Below are positions 9,125 through 18,829 of a stretch of 64,000 nucleotides of DNA, one piece after another (positions within the stretch are counted from its first letter, which is position 1; each line of letters starts with the position of its first letter). The notes under the pieces were generated by a model. It was not told where the DNA came from and did not search any database. It worked only from the letters and a program-made list of their open reading frames with translations. The translations under genes were made by a program, and so were the position numbers. The stretch is from the NCBI RefSeq assembly GCF_001514125.1, contig NZ_KQ948550.1:62001-126000 (forward strand). The letters run 5' to 3'. This DNA comes from Streptomyces longwoodensis. GTDB taxonomy: Bacteria > Actinomycetota > Actinomycetes > Streptomycetales > Streptomycetaceae.

Positions 9125-10054
9125 ATGGGGAGCATGGATCTTCGCATCTTCACCGAGCCCCAGCAGGGCGCCACCTACGACACCCTGCTCACCGTGGCGA
9201 AGGCCACCGAGGACCTCGGCTTCGACGCCTTCTTCCGCTCCGACCACTACCTGAAGATGGGCGAGGTGGACGGCCTGCCCGGCCCCACCGACGCCTGGAT
9301 CACCCTCGCCGGACTGGCCCGCGAGACCCGGCGCATCCGGCTCGGCACCCTGATGACCGCCGCCACCTTCCGCCTGCCCGGTGTGCTCGCCATCCAGGTC
9401 GCCCAGGTCGACCAGATGTCCGGCGGCCGCGTCGAACTCGGCCTCGGCGCGGGCTGGTTCGAGGAGGAGCACACGGCGTACGGCATCCCCTTCCCGAAGG
9501 AGAAGTTCGGCCGCCTGGAGGAGCAGCTGGAGATCGTCACCGGTCTGTGGGGCACCCCGCCCGGCGAGACCTACGACTTCCACGGCACGCACTACGACCT
9601 CACCGGCTCGCCCGCGCTGCCCAAGCCCGCCCAGGAGAAGATCCCGGTGCTGATCGGCGGCCACGGCGCGCAGCGCACCCCGCGGCTCGCCGCCCGCTAC
9701 GCCGACGAGTTCAACATGCCGTTCTCCTCCGTCGAGGACAGCGAGCGGCAGTTCGGCCGGGTCCGGGAGGCCGCGCGTGCGGCCGGCCGCGACGCCGACG
9801 AGCTGGTGCTGTCCAATGCGCTGGTGGTCTGCGTCGGCAGGGACGACCAGGAGGTCGCCCGCCGCGCCGCCGCCATCGGCCGCGAGGTCGACGAGCTGAG
9901 GACCAACGGACTGGCCGGCTCCCCGGCCGAGGTCGTCGACAAGATCGGCCGCTACGCCGAGGTCGGCTCCCGCCGGTTCTACCTCCAGGTCCTGGACCTC
10001 GCCGACCTGGACCACCTGGAGCTGATCGCGTCCCAGGTGCAGTCGCAGCTGTGA
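9125..10054 (+). CDS. LLM-class F420-dependent oxidoreductase
   Basis: Luciferase-like (beta/alpha)8-barrel flavin/F420 oxidoreductase, 309 residues, normal for the family. Typical features are the start MDLRIF, FRSDHYL, the conserved GLGAGWFEEEHTAYGI segment that binds the cofactor, PVLIGGHG, and a C-terminal SPAEVVDKIGRY helix. It probably uses reduced F420 to transfer hydride to an unknown substrate. I chose the ATG at 9125 because GGGAGG ends four bases before it; the ATG at 9134 (MDLRIF) is the alternative. It stands alone, between the TTA-containing gene and a lipoprotein. Confidence 0.85.
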   Translation: MGSMDLRIFTEPQQGATYDTLLTVAKATEDLGFDAFFRSDHYLKMGEVDGLPGPTDAWITLAGLARETRRIRLGTLMTAATFRLPGVLAIQVAQVDQMSGGRVELGLGAGWFEEEHTAYGIPFPKEKFGRLEEQLEIVTGLWGTPPGETYDFHGTHYDLTGSPALPKPAQEKIPVLIGGHGAQRTPRLAARYADEFNMPFSSVEDSERQFGRVREAARAAGRDADELVLSNALVVCVGRDDQEVARRAAAIGREVDELRTNGLAGSPAEVVDKIGRYAEVGSRRFYLQVLDLADLDHLELIASQVQSQL

Positions 10055-10121
10055 CAGTGCTGTGACCGGAACTGTGGCGTCCGTCACCCCGTCGGGGCCG
10101 GTGCCCTGATGGGGTGACGGG

Positions 10122-11087
10122 ATGCCCCGCCCCGCGCCCCTCCTGCTCCCGGCCCTCTCCGCAGCGGCCCTCTCCGCCGTCCTGCTGCTGACGACGGCCT
10201 GCGGCACCGAACACGCCGGCCGGGGCGTCGACGCGGCGGCCGCCACCCCGGGCGCGCGCAGCGCGGTCACCGACCCGCCCGTGGACGGCGTCCGCGTCAC
10301 CTCCGTCACCCTCCCAGCGGACCCGGCCCCGTCCCCGACGCGCGGCGGCCCCGGCGTCCACGCCGACCCGCTGCCCGCCGGCACCCCGGGCGCCCCCGGC
10401 GCCACGCGCGTCTCGGCCGCCTACGAGGTGACCAACAGCGGGTCCGTGGCGATGACGTACACCATCGTCTTCACCTTCGCCGACGCCACCGGCGGGGCGA
10501 TGGACAACCGGACGCGGACCGTGCCGGGCGTCGGCCCCGGCCGCACCGTGCGCGGCACGGTGACGATGGAGGCGCTGCCACCGGGCGCGTCCTCCGTGAC
10601 CCGGGTGAAGGTGCTGCGCGTGACGAAGGTGCCCGCGAGCGAGGCGCCCGCCGCCCCCGGCGTCTGCCCGCCCTCCGGGATCCGGGTCACCGCGGACGAC
10701 GGCGACGCCGCGATGGGCCTGCGCGTGGTCGGCCTGCGCCTGGACAACTGCGGCACCCGCGCGGTCGCCCTCGACGGCTACCCGGACCTGACCGTCCTGG
10801 ACGCGGACCGCGAGCCGGTCGACGGCGTCCGTGTCCTGCACGGCAGCGGCGGCATCGCCACCGTCACCGGCTTCGACGACCCGCCCCGACCCTTCACGCT
10901 CGCACCGGGCCGGAGCGCGAGCGCGGGACTGATGTGGCGCAACACCACGGGCTCCGGCGCGGCCGTCGACGCCCCCTACGTCCGGGTGCGCGCCCTGCCC
11001 GGCGCCGACCCGGTGACCGTGACGCCCCACCTCGACCTCGGCACCACGGGCAGGCTGGGCGTCAGCGCCTGGAAGCCCGTCCCGTAG
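10122..11087 (+). CDS. Secreted lipoprotein with C-terminal DUF4232 domain
   Basis: 321-residue lipoprotein. A signal peptide with hydrophobic core is followed by the lipobox LTTAC, so Cys27 should be lipidated after cleavage. Residues ~40-175 are a variable Pro/Ala-rich and beta-rich part. The C-terminal half (about 178-321) starts CPPSGIRVTADDGD and has LRLDNCGTRAV and the final VSAWKP, which fit the beta-sandwich family DUF4232 common in actinomycete lipoproteins. The ATG lies within GGGATG with no strong ribosome binding site. Function unknown; probably outer face of the membrane. Confidence 0.78.
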   Translation: MPRPAPLLLPALSAAALSAVLLLTTACGTEHAGRGVDAAAATPGARSAVTDPPVDGVRVTSVTLPADPAPSPTRGGPGVHADPLPAGTPGAPGATRVSAAYEVTNSGSVAMTYTIVFTFADATGGAMDNRTRTVPGVGPGRTVRGTVTMEALPPGASSVTRVKVLRVTKVPASEAPAAPGVCPPSGIRVTADDGDAAMGLRVVGLRLDNCGTRAVALDGYPDLTVLDADREPVDGVRVLHGSGGIATVTGFDDPPRPFTLAPGRSASAGLMWRNTTGSGAAVDAPYVRVRALPGADPVTVTPHLDLGTTGRLGVSAWKPVP

Positions 11088-11221
11088 CGCGCGGCCGGGG
11101 CCCGCGGGCCGCCGCGAAATATTCAGCAGTGCGTGCGAAGACCCGACGGTACGTTGGGGGCACGCTCGACCCCGCTGCGGCGAACGCCGCAGCTCATCCC
11201 ATACGTTGAGGCCAGGCCACC

Positions 11222-12685
11222 GTGTTCCTGACGATCAGTACCACCGGTACCCCGGAACGCCCCGCCACCGACCTCGGGTTCCTGCTGCACAAGCACCCCG
11301 ACAGGGCGCAGGCGTTCTCCACCTCCTACGGCAGGGCGCACGTCCTGTACCCCGAGGCGGACCCGCAGCACTGCACGGCGGCGCTGCTGCTGGAGGTGGA
11401 TCCGGTGGCCCTGGTCCGGCGCGGCCGGGGCAAGAACCGCGGCGGGGCCCCCGACGCGGCGCTCGCCCAGTACGTCAACGACCGCCCCTACGCGGCCTCC
11501 TCGCTGCTCGCGGTCGCGCTGAGCGCCGTCTTCTCCAGCGCGATGCGCGGCGTGTGCGCCGCTCGCCCCGAGCGGGCCGCCGAGCCGCTGCCGCTGCGCA
11601 TCGAGGTGCCCGCCCTGCCCGCCCGCGGCGGACCCGCCCTCGTACGGCGCCTGTTCGAGCCGCTGGGCTGGACGGTGACCGCCGAACCGGTCCCGCTGGA
11701 CACCGAGTTCCCCGAGTGGGGCGACTCGCGCTACGTGCGCCTCGTGCTGGAGTCGGCGGAGCTGACCCTGTCGGCGGCCCTGCGGCACCTGTACGTGCTG
11801 CTGCCGGTCCTCGACGACGCCAAGCACTACTGGGTCGCGCCCGACGAGGTCGACAAGCTGCTGCGGGCAGGCGAGGGCTGGCTGCCCGGCCACCCGGAGC
11901 AGAAGCTGATCACCAGCCGCTACCTGTCCCGCCGCTGGTCGCTGACCCGGCAGGCGAACGAGCGGCTGGAGCTGGTGCGGCTGGCCGAGACCGACGACAG
12001 CGAGGTCGAGGAGATCGACAACGCGGTCGGCGAGGACACGGAGACGGAGGAGAAGCCGACCCCGCTGGCCGTGCTGCGCCGCGAGGCGATCCTCACCGCC
12101 CTCACGGAGTCCGGCGCCGCCCGGGTGCTCGACCTGGGCTGCGGCCAGGGCCAGTTGGTGCAGGAACTGCTCCGGGACGTCCGGTTCACCGAGGTCGTCG
12201 GCATGGACGTGTCCGTGCGGGCGCTCACCATCGCCGCGCGGCGCCTGAAGCTGGACCGCATGGGCGAGCGGCAGGCCGCCCGGGTCCGGCTGCTGCAGGG
12301 CTCGCTCGCCTACACCGACAACCGGCTCAAGGGCTACGACGCGGCCGTGCTCAGCGAGGTGGTCGAACACCTCGACCTGCCCCGGCTGCCCGCGCTGGAG
12401 TACGCCGTGTTCGGGCACGCCCGCCCGCGCACGGTGATCGTGACCACCCCGAACGTCGAGTACAACGTCCGCTGGGAGTCCCTCCCGGCCGGGCACGTCC
12501 GGCACGGCGACCACCGCTTCGAGTGGACCCGCGCCGAGTTCCGCGCCTGGGCCGGCGCGGTGGCCGAACGGCACGGCTACGACGTGGAGTTCCGGCCCGT
12601 CGGACCGGACGACCCCGAGGTGGGTCCGCCCACCCAGCTGGCCGTGTTCGGCGCCAGGACCGTGAAGGAGGCGAAGGCCGCATGA
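11222..12685 (+). CDS. hen1: Hen1: 3'-terminal RNA ribose 2'-O-methyltransferase
   Basis: Bacterial Hen1, 487 residues. It methylates the 2'-hydroxyl at the 3' end of cleaved RNA before ligation, so that the repaired site resists the same ribotoxin (known for the family). The N-terminal ~240 residues are the bacterial-specific Hen1 N domain. The methyltransferase domain begins at VLDLGCGQGQ (about residue 302), with the metal-binding SEVVEHLD (about 377) and a further His in GDHRFEW. GTG start at 11222. The stop overlaps the ATG of pnkp by four bases (ATGA), so the two subunits are made at matched levels. The 134-base upstream gap contains TACGTT (11150-11155) as a possible -10. Confidence 0.95.
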   Translation: MFLTISTTGTPERPATDLGFLLHKHPDRAQAFSTSYGRAHVLYPEADPQHCTAALLLEVDPVALVRRGRGKNRGGAPDAALAQYVNDRPYAASSLLAVALSAVFSSAMRGVCAARPERAAEPLPLRIEVPALPARGGPALVRRLFEPLGWTVTAEPVPLDTEFPEWGDSRYVRLVLESAELTLSAALRHLYVLLPVLDDAKHYWVAPDEVDKLLRAGEGWLPGHPEQKLITSRYLSRRWSLTRQANERLELVRLAETDDSEVEEIDNAVGEDTETEEKPTPLAVLRREAILTALTESGAARVLDLGCGQGQLVQELLRDVRFTEVVGMDVSVRALTIAARRLKLDRMGERQAARVRLLQGSLAYTDNRLKGYDAAVLSEVVEHLDLPRLPALEYAVFGHARPRTVIVTTPNVEYNVRWESLPAGHVRHGDHRFEWTRAEFRAWAGAVAERHGYDVEFRPVGPDDPEVGPPTQLAVFGARTVKEAKAA

Positions 12686-15225
12686 CCACCGGGACCCCGC
12701 AGGGACGGCTCCTGCCCGTCACCGACCTCTCCCTCGTCGTGCTCGTCGGCCCCTCCGGCTCCGGCAAGTCGACGTTCGCCCGCCGCCACTTCAAGCCGAC
12801 CGAGGTCATCTCCTCGGACTTCTGCCGCGGCCTGGTCAGCGACGACGAGAACGACCAGAGCGCCACCCGGGACGCCTTCGACGTCCTGCACTACATCGCG
12901 GGCAAGCGCCTCGCGGCCGGCCGGCGCACCGTCGTCGACGCCACCAGCGTGCAGAAGGAGGCCCGCCGGCAACTGATCGACCTGGCACGGCAGTACGACG
13001 TGCTGCCCATCGCGATCGTGCTGGACGTGCCCGAGGAGGTGTGCGCCGAGCGCAACGCGTCCCGCCCCGACCGCGCGGACCTGCCCCGCCGGGTCGTCCG
13101 CCGCCACACCCGCGAACTGCGCTCCTCCCTGCGCCACCTGGAGCGCGAGGGCTTCCGCAAGGTGCACGTGCTGCGCGGCGTGGAGGAGGTCGAGCACGCC
13201 ACCGTCGTCACCGAGAAGCGCTTCAACGACCTGACCCACCTGACCGGCCCGTTCGACATCATCGGTGACATCCACGGCTGCGCGTCCGAACTGGAGGCGC
13301 TGCTCGGCAAGCTGGGCTACGTCGACGGCGTGCACCCCGGCGGCCGCACCGCGGTCTTCGTCGGCGACCTCGTCGACCGCGGCCCCGACAGCCCGGGCGT
13401 GCTGCGCCGGGTGATGGCGATGGTGAAGTCGGGCAACGCCCTGTGCGTGCCCGGCAACCACGAGAACAAGTACGGCCGCCACCTCAAGGGCCGCAAGGTC
13501 CAGCACACCCACGGACTCGCCGAGACCGTCGCGCAGATGGCCGGCGAGAGCGAGGAGTTCGTCGCCGAGGTGCGGGAGTTCATCGACTCGCTGGTCAGCC
13601 ACTACGTCCTGGACGGCGGCCGGCTGGTGGTCTGCCACGCGGGCCTGCCCGAGAAGTACCACGGCCGCACCTCCGGCCGGGTCCGCTCGCACGCCCTGTA
13701 CGGCGAGACCACCGGGGAGACCGACGAGTTCGGCCTGCCGGTGCGCTACCCGTGGGCCGAGGACTACCGCGGCCGGGCCGCCGTGGTCTACGGCCACACC
13801 CCCGTCCCCGAGGCCACCTGGCTGAACAACACCATCTGCCTGGACACCGGCGCCGTCTTCGGCGGCAAGCTGACCGCGCTGCGCTGGCCGGAGCGCGAGC
13901 TGGTCGACGTACCGGCGGAGCGGGTCTGGTACGAGCCGGCGAAGCCGCTGCGCTCCGAGGCGCCCGGCGGCCAGGACGGCCGGCCGCTGGACCTGGCGGA
14001 CGTGCAGGGGCGGCGGGTCGTGGAGACGCGGTACCAGCCCCGGATCACGCTGCGCGAGGAGAACGCGGCGGCCGCCCTGGAGGTGATGAGCCGCTTCGCG
14101 GTCGACCCGCGGCTGCTGCCGTACCTCCCGCCGACCATGGCGCCGACGGCGACCTCGACGGTGGACGGCTACCTGGAGCACCCGCTGGAGGCGTTCGCGC
14201 AGTACGCCGCCGACGGGGTCGAGCGGGTCGTGTGCGAGGAGAAGCACATGGGCTCGCGGGCCGTGGCGCTGGTGTGCCGGGACGCGGAGGCGGCCCGCAG
14301 GAGGTTCGGCGTCGACGGTCCGACGGGCTCGCTGTACACCCGTACCGGCCGCCCCTTCTTCGACGACCCGGCGACCACGGAGGCGGTCCTGGACCGGCTG
14401 CGCGCCGCGGTCGGCGCGGCCGGCCTGTGGACGGAGCTGGACACGGACTGGCTGCTGCTGGACGCCGAGCTGATGCCCTGGTCGCTGAAGGCGTCCGGGC
14501 TGCTGCGCGCGCAGTACGCCGCGGTCGGCGCCGCGTCCGGCGCGGTGTTCCCGGACGCGCTGGCCGCGCTGCGGGGCGCGGCGGCGCGCGGGGTGGACGT
14601 CGGCGACCTGCTGTCCCGGCAGCGCGAACGGGCCGCCGACGCGGCCGCGTTCACCGCCGCCTACCGCCACTACTGCTGGACCACCGACGGCCTGGACGGC
14701 GTGCGGCTCGCGCCGTTCCAGGTCCTCGCGGTCCAGGGCCGCAGCCTCGCGGGCCTGCCCCACGACGAGCAACTGGCCGTGCTGGACCGGCTGGTGGAGC
14801 ACGACGGCAGCGGCCTGCTGCACACCACCCGGCGCCTGTACGTCGACACCGGCGACCCGGAGTCGGTGCGGGCGGGCGTCGACTGGTGGCTGGAGATGAC
14901 CGGCCGCGGCGGCGAGGGCATGGTCGTCAAGCCGCTCGGCGCGCTGGTCCGCGACGGCGAGGGCCGCCTGGTGCAGCCGGGCGTGAAGTGCCGGGGCCGG
15001 GAGTACCTGCGGATCATCTACGGCCCGGAGTACACCCGCCCCGACCACCTCGCCCGGCTGCGGGGCCGCTTCCTGCAGCACAAGCGGTCCCTGGCGCTGC
15101 GCGAGTACGCCCTGGGCCTGGAGGCCCTGGACCGGCTGGCCGGGGGCGAGCCGCTGTGGCGGGTGCACGAGGCGGTGTTCGGCGTGCTGGCCCTGGAGTC
15201 GGAGCCGGTCGACCCGCGGCTGTGA
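12682..15225 (+). CDS. pnkp: Pnkp: polynucleotide kinase-phosphatase-ligase
   Basis: RNA repair enzyme of 847 residues in three parts. The N-terminal kinase has P-loop GPSGSGKST (residues 23-31). The metallophosphatase carries GDIHGC (195-200), GDLVDRG and GNHE. The C-terminal adenylyltransferase has candidate nucleophile Lys521 in EEKHMGSR. It heals both ends of broken RNA, and with Hen1 the ligase seals them (known from Clostridium thermocellum Pnkp/Hen1). All three active sites look intact. The true start is the ATG at 12682, overlapping the hen1 stop; the same frame stays open far upstream inside hen1, but that part is a shadow. Confidence 0.95.
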   Translation: MTTGTPQGRLLPVTDLSLVVLVGPSGSGKSTFARRHFKPTEVISSDFCRGLVSDDENDQSATRDAFDVLHYIAGKRLAAGRRTVVDATSVQKEARRQLIDLARQYDVLPIAIVLDVPEEVCAERNASRPDRADLPRRVVRRHTRELRSSLRHLEREGFRKVHVLRGVEEVEHATVVTEKRFNDLTHLTGPFDIIGDIHGCASELEALLGKLGYVDGVHPGGRTAVFVGDLVDRGPDSPGVLRRVMAMVKSGNALCVPGNHENKYGRHLKGRKVQHTHGLAETVAQMAGESEEFVAEVREFIDSLVSHYVLDGGRLVVCHAGLPEKYHGRTSGRVRSHALYGETTGETDEFGLPVRYPWAEDYRGRAAVVYGHTPVPEATWLNNTICLDTGAVFGGKLTALRWPERELVDVPAERVWYEPAKPLRSEAPGGQDGRPLDLADVQGRRVVETRYQPRITLREENAAAALEVMSRFAVDPRLLPYLPPTMAPTATSTVDGYLEHPLEAFAQYAADGVERVVCEEKHMGSRAVALVCRDAEAARRRFGVDGPTGSLYTRTGRPFFDDPATTEAVLDRLRAAVGAAGLWTELDTDWLLLDAELMPWSLKASGLLRAQYAAVGAASGAVFPDALAALRGAAARGVDVGDLLSRQRERAADAAAFTAAYRHYCWTTDGLDGVRLAPFQVLAVQGRSLAGLPHDEQLAVLDRLVEHDGSGLLHTTRRLYVDTGDPESVRAGVDWWLEMTGRGGEGMVVKPLGALVRDGEGRLVQPGVKCRGREYLRIIYGPEYTRPDHLARLRGRFLQHKRSLALREYALGLEALDRLAGGEPLWRVHEAVFGVLALESEPVDPRL

Positions 15226-15235
15226 GACACCGCGC

Positions 15236-15278
15236 GCCCGCCGCCCGCGCCCCGGTCCGCCGGGCGCGGGCGGCGGGC
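15236..15278. terminator. Bidirectional terminator between pnkp and the NAD-kinase-like gene
   Basis: Perfect 17-bp inverted repeat: GCCCGCCGCCCGCGCCC (15236-15252) pairs with 15262-15278 across a 9-base loop. It fills the gap between two convergent genes, with the minus-strand stop codon directly beside it. Confidence 0.75.
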
Positions 15279-15279
15279 C

Positions 15280-16179
15280 TCAGTCCACCAGCCGCAGCCG
15301 CCGGGCGCACACGCCCACCTCGACGGTCTGGCCCCAGGTGAGGTCGAGGGCGTCGGTCTCCATGCCGTCGCCGAAGACGACCAGGCGCTCCGACTCGACC
15401 GTCAGGCGCAGCCGGGCGGCGGCCGTCAGCTCCCCGGCGACCAGCGCGGTGCCGGTCGCCGGGGAGGGCCACGCCTCGCGCACGAACCACAGCAGGCGGT
15501 CCTCGGTCGGCGCGGGCAGCCGCAGCGAGGCGTGCCGCTCCTGCCACACCGAGCGGATCCAGCCGGTCGCGCCGGTGCCGGTGCCGACCAGCACCCCCGA
15601 GGAGGCCTGGGCCTCGACGACACCCCCGTCGCCCTCGAGGCCCAGGCGGTAGCGGGCGGTCCGGTGACCGGCGGCGCCGAGGTACACCTCGTTCAGCGCC
15701 ACCAGGCGCTGGGTGTCGTCGGCGACCGCCTCGACCATGGTCAGCCCGGCCGTCGACGCGCGGCCCTCCAGCGCCCCCGGGATCAGCGCCGCCGCGTCGG
15801 CCGGGGCGTGCCGGACCAGCACGCCGGGGTTGCGCCCCGGGTCGGTGTCGATGCCGATCACCGGCTGGTCCGACAGGTACTTGGCGACGTTCGCCACCAG
15901 CCCGTCCTGCCCGACCACGACCACCACGTCCTCCGGCGCGAACAGGAACCGGTCCAGGTCGGCCCGCTCCACCCGGGACTGGCGCCAGCTCAGCGGGATG
16001 GCCGCCGTCACCTCGGCCAGCGCCCGGCGGGTGCGGTGGTGGCGCTCGGCGACCTCCTCGATGTCCCGGCCCCGCGAGGCGAGGAAGAAGGCCGCCTGGC
16101 CGTGCGTGCCGTGCCGGCCCACCAGCTCCTCGTACTCCGTGGTGCGGTGGACCAGCACGGCCCGCGGGGCCAGGCTCAC
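15280..16179 (-). CDS. NAD-kinase-fold protein (putative ATP-NAD kinase)
   Basis: 299-residue cytosolic protein with the NAD/diacylglycerol kinase fold. The second half contains VALNEVYLG (the LNE motif that binds NAD in NAD kinases) and VGTGTGATGW, equivalent to the STPTGSTAY region. The N-domain motif that is normally GGDGT reads VVVVGQDGL, so one phosphate-loop glycine is a glutamine, and activity or substrate may differ. The ATG overlaps the stop of the SPFH gene by four bases, so the pair is co-translated. It is not the essential housekeeping NAD kinase by sequence; its role with the SPFH protein is unknown. Confidence 0.72.
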   Translation of the reverse strand: MSLAPRAVLVHRTTEYEELVGRHGTHGQAAFFLASRGRDIEEVAERHHRTRRALAEVTAAIPLSWRQSRVERADLDRFLFAPEDVVVVVGQDGLVANVAKYLSDQPVIGIDTDPGRNPGVLVRHAPADAAALIPGALEGRASTAGLTMVEAVADDTQRLVALNEVYLGAAGHRTARYRLGLEGDGGVVEAQASSGVLVGTGTGATGWIRSVWQERHASLRLPAPTEDRLLWFVREAWPSPATGTALVAGELTAAARLRLTVESERLVVFGDGMETDALDLTWGQTVEVGVCARRLRLVD

Positions 16180-17363
16180 CCGCGGCCCCCGGGGGGTGTC
16201 CCGTCGACCGCGCCGGGCTCGCCCCGCCCGGTCGACGGGGCGCCGCCGAGCCGGCTGAGCAGCCCGGTGAGCACGTCGGGGGAGACGGTGACGCTGTCGA
16301 TGTGCGGCAGGTTCTCCGCCAGCCGGGTGCCGGTGAGCGCGTGCAGCACGGCTACGTCGACGTCGGCGTGCACCCGCAGCCAGGCCGCCTGCGCCTGGGC
16401 GCGGGCCTCGCCCACCTCGCGGGCCGCCTCGGCCTCCGCGCGGGCCAGGCGCACCGCGCGGTCGGCCTCCGCCGCGGCGAGCCGGGCCGTGCGGGTCGCC
16501 TCCGCCTCCGCCAGCCGTTCGGTGCGCCGCGCCTCGGCGTCGGCCAGCGCCACCTGCCGGGCCGCCTCGGCCTCGGCGAGCCGCACCGCGCGGGACGCCT
16601 CCGCCCCGGCCCGTACCTTGTCGGCGGCCGCGCCCTCCTCGGCCTCGCGCCGGGTGTTGGCGCCGCGCTGCTCGACCAGCCGCTCCTCGCGCTTGGCCAG
16701 TTCGATCTGGCTGGCCAGCTCGTTCTCCGCGATGGCGCGCTCGCGTTCGACCGCCACCGCGCGCCGCTCGTAGGTGGCCCGGTCGGCCTCCTGCTGGATC
16801 TGCTCGCGGGCCGGAGTGCGCAGGGCCCGCTCGACCTCGGGCTCGGGGCGCAGCGCGACGACCCGGACGGCGACGACCTCGATGCCGGTGGCCGGCAGCC
16901 GGGGCTCGGCGGCCAGGCCGGCCGCGATCCGGTCGCGGACCGCGCCGACCCCGTCGACCAGCGCCGACGCCAGCGGGGTCCGGGCGAGGACCGCGAGGGC
17001 GTGCTGCTGGGCCGTCTCGGTCAGCAGCGTGCCGAGCTGTTCCAGGGGTGCGCCGCGCCAGATGCCGGTGTCCGGGTCGATGGAGAAGTCCAGGCGCGCG
17101 GCGGCGAGGGCCGGGTCGCCGACCCGGTAGGTCACGGTGGCCTGCACCGCCACGTCCTGGAAGTCGGCCGTGCGGGCGTGGAAGGTCATCGCCAGCTCGC
17201 GGTCGTCGACCGGGACCTCGGACAGCGCGGCGGTCAGGGAGCGGTACCAGAAGCTCAGCCCCGGGCCGTCGTGCACCAGCCGGCCCGAGCGGTGGTACCG
17301 GACGTGCGCCGTCGGCGCGCCGCGCAGGTGGCGCCAGCCCAGGCGCCGGGTGATGTCGGCCAT
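16176..17363 (-). CDS. SPFH/Band 7 domain protein
   Basis: 395-residue SPFH-type protein. Residues ~20-190 form the Band 7 domain ([48 protein letters not shown]). Residues ~195-340 are a long charged coiled coil of Ala/Glu/Arg repeats such as [18 protein letters not shown]. The C-terminus is Gly/Pro-rich. No membrane helix is visible, unlike flotillins. Such proteins form large oligomeric rings or scaffolds. Start at the ATG at 17363 with GAGGGGGT upstream; the ATG further upstream would place the operator-like repeats inside the gene. Co-translated with the NAD-kinase-fold protein, suggesting one complex or process (inference). Confidence 0.8.
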   Translation of the reverse strand: MADITRRLGWRHLRGAPTAHVRYHRSGRLVHDGPGLSFWYRSLTAALSEVPVDDRELAMTFHARTADFQDVAVQATVTYRVGDPALAAARLDFSIDPDTGIWRGAPLEQLGTLLTETAQQHALAVLARTPLASALVDGVGAVRDRIAAGLAAEPRLPATGIEVVAVRVVALRPEPEVERALRTPAREQIQQEADRATYERRAVAVERERAIAENELASQIELAKREERLVEQRGANTRREAEEGAAADKVRAGAEASRAVRLAEAEAARQVALADAEARRTERLAEAEATRTARLAAAEADRAVRLARAEAEAAREVGEARAQAQAAWLRVHADVDVAVLHALTGTRLAENLPHIDSVTVSPDVLTGLLSRLGGAPSTGRGEPGAVDGTPPGGRG

Positions 17364-17380
17364 GCGACCCCCTCGCTCAT

Positions 17381-17405
17381 TCTCGTCATCGAGACGATAA
17401 TCGTC
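17381..17405. promoter_or_regulatory. Operator-like overlapping inverted repeats between SPFH gene and arcA
   Basis: TCTCG-TCAT-CGAGA (17381-17394) overlaps GACGAT-A-ATCGTC (17393-17405). Both are perfect dyads in an AT-richer stretch of the 140-base divergent gap. The first matches, in sequence and 4-base spacing, dyads upstream of the HTH-murA gene and acnA. Likely binding site for a dimeric repressor of one or both divergent genes. Confidence 0.5.
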
Positions 17406-17503
17406 CCGTCCGCTTGTCGTCAAGGGGACGAAAAAAGGGGGGCGGGGCAATGAGTCGCGGCGGAACCGGGGTGAACCCCCGCCTCCGCGGTCAGGATGAA
17501 GGC

Positions 17504-18727
17504 ATGGGATTCCACGTCGACTCCGAAGCCGGGCGGCTGCGCCGCGTCATCCTGCACCGGCCGGATCTCGAGCTCAAAAGGCTCACCCCCAGCAACAAGG
17601 ACGCGCTGCTCTTCGACGACGTGCTCTGGGTGCGCCGGGCGCGCGCCGAGCACGACGGCTTCGCGGACGTCCTGCGCGACCGCGGCGTCGCCGTCCACCT
17701 CTTCGGCGACCTGCTCACCGAGGCCCTGCACGTCCCCGAGGCGAGGGAACTCGTCCTGGACCGCGTCTTCGACGAGAAGGAGTACGGCCCGCTCGCCACC
17801 GACCCGCTGCGCGCCGCCTTCGACGCGCTGCCCGCCGAGGAGCTGGCCGAGGCCCTCATCGGCGGGATGACGAAGCGGGAGTTCCTGGAGGGGCACGAGG
17901 AGCCGGTCTCGGTGCGCTTCCACGCCATGGAGCTGGACGACTTCCTGCTGCGGCCGCTGCCCAACCACCTCTTCACCCGCGACACCTCCGCCTGGATCTA
18001 CGACGGCGTCTCCATCAACGCCATGCGCTGGCCGGCCCGCCAGCGCGAGACCGTGCACTTCGAGGCGATCTACCGCCACCACCCGCTCTTCCGTGACGAG
18101 GACTTCCACCTCTGGTCCGAGGGGCAGGCCGACTACCCGTCGACCATCGAGGGCGGGGACGTGCTGGTGATCGGCAGCGGGGCGGTCCTCATCGGCATGA
18201 GCGAGCGCACCACCCCGCAGGCCGTCGAGATGCTGGCCCACAAGCTGTTCGCGGCCGGGTCCGCGCAGACCATCGTGGCCCTCGACCTGCCCAAGCGGCG
18301 CGCCCTGATGCACCTGGACACCGTGATGACGATGGTCGACGGCGACACCTTCACCCAGTACGCGGGCCTCGGCATGCTGCGGTCGTACACCATCGAGCCG
18401 GGCGTCGGCGAGAAGGAGCTGAAGGTCACCGACCACCCGCCGGAGCACATGCACCGCGCGATCGCCGCCGCCCTGGGCCTGAGCGAGATCCGGGTGCTCA
18501 CCGCCACCCAGGACGTGCACGCGGCCGAGCGCGAGCAGTGGGACGACGGCTGCAACGTGCTCTGCGTCGAGCCGGGCGTCGTGGTGGCCTACGAACGCAA
18601 CTCCACCACCAACACCCACCTGCGCAAGCAGGGCATCGAGGTCATAGAGATCCCGGGCAGCGAGCTGGGCCGGGGCCGCGGCGGACCGCGCTGCATGAGC
18701 TGCCCGGTGGAGCGGGACGCCGTGTGA
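17504..18727 (+). CDS. arcA: Arginine deiminase
   Basis: Hydrolyses L-arginine to citrulline and ammonia in the cytosol. 407 residues, standard length. Family landmarks are [12 protein letters not shown] near the N-terminus, [33 protein letters not shown], and the nucleophile loop GGPRCMSCP near the C-terminus (Cys397). I chose the ATG at 17504 (MGFHVDS), which begins the conserved part; an ATG at 17450 with a G-rich site upstream would add 18 residues. The ornithine carbamoyltransferase gene follows after 102 bases, completing two of the three steps of the deiminase pathway; no carbamate kinase gene is nearby. Confidence 0.94.
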   Translation: MGFHVDSEAGRLRRVILHRPDLELKRLTPSNKDALLFDDVLWVRRARAEHDGFADVLRDRGVAVHLFGDLLTEALHVPEARELVLDRVFDEKEYGPLATDPLRAAFDALPAEELAEALIGGMTKREFLEGHEEPVSVRFHAMELDDFLLRPLPNHLFTRDTSAWIYDGVSINAMRWPARQRETVHFEAIYRHHPLFRDEDFHLWSEGQADYPSTIEGGDVLVIGSGAVLIGMSERTTPQAVEMLAHKLFAAGSAQTIVALDLPKRRALMHLDTVMTMVDGDTFTQYAGLGMLRSYTIEPGVGEKELKVTDHPPEHMHRAIAAALGLSEIRVLTATQDVHAAEREQWDDGCNVLCVEPGVVVAYERNSTTNTHLRKQGIEVIEIPGSELGRGRGGPRCMSCPVERDAV

Positions 18728-18750
18728 GGACGGGGCGGGGCGGGAGTGGC

Positions 18751-18780
18751 CGTATATAAATTCTGTTCCTCGTATACACT
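18751..18780 (+). promoter_or_regulatory. Putative argF promoter with ARG-box-like repeats
   Basis: AT-rich island in GC-rich sequence between arcA and argF. CGTATA occurs at 18751 and 18771, exactly two helical turns apart. The AAATTC at 18758-18763 fits one half of an ArgR box. TATACA or TACACT (18773-18780) could be the -10 element. Site assignment is by resemblance only. Confidence 0.4.
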
Positions 18781-18829
18781 TCCACCGTCATCCTGCCCCG
18801 CCCGCCTTCGTCCCCCCTGGAGCGCCCCC

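Noticed and set aside
11206-12681. Upstream extension of pnkp giving a 1339-residue protein
   Set aside because: This part overlaps hen1 in another frame and is Arg/Pro-rich; the ATGA junction marks the real start.
12577-15168. 863-codon open frame antisense to pnkp
   Set aside because: Same third-position GC effect; pnkp has clear domains on the other strand.
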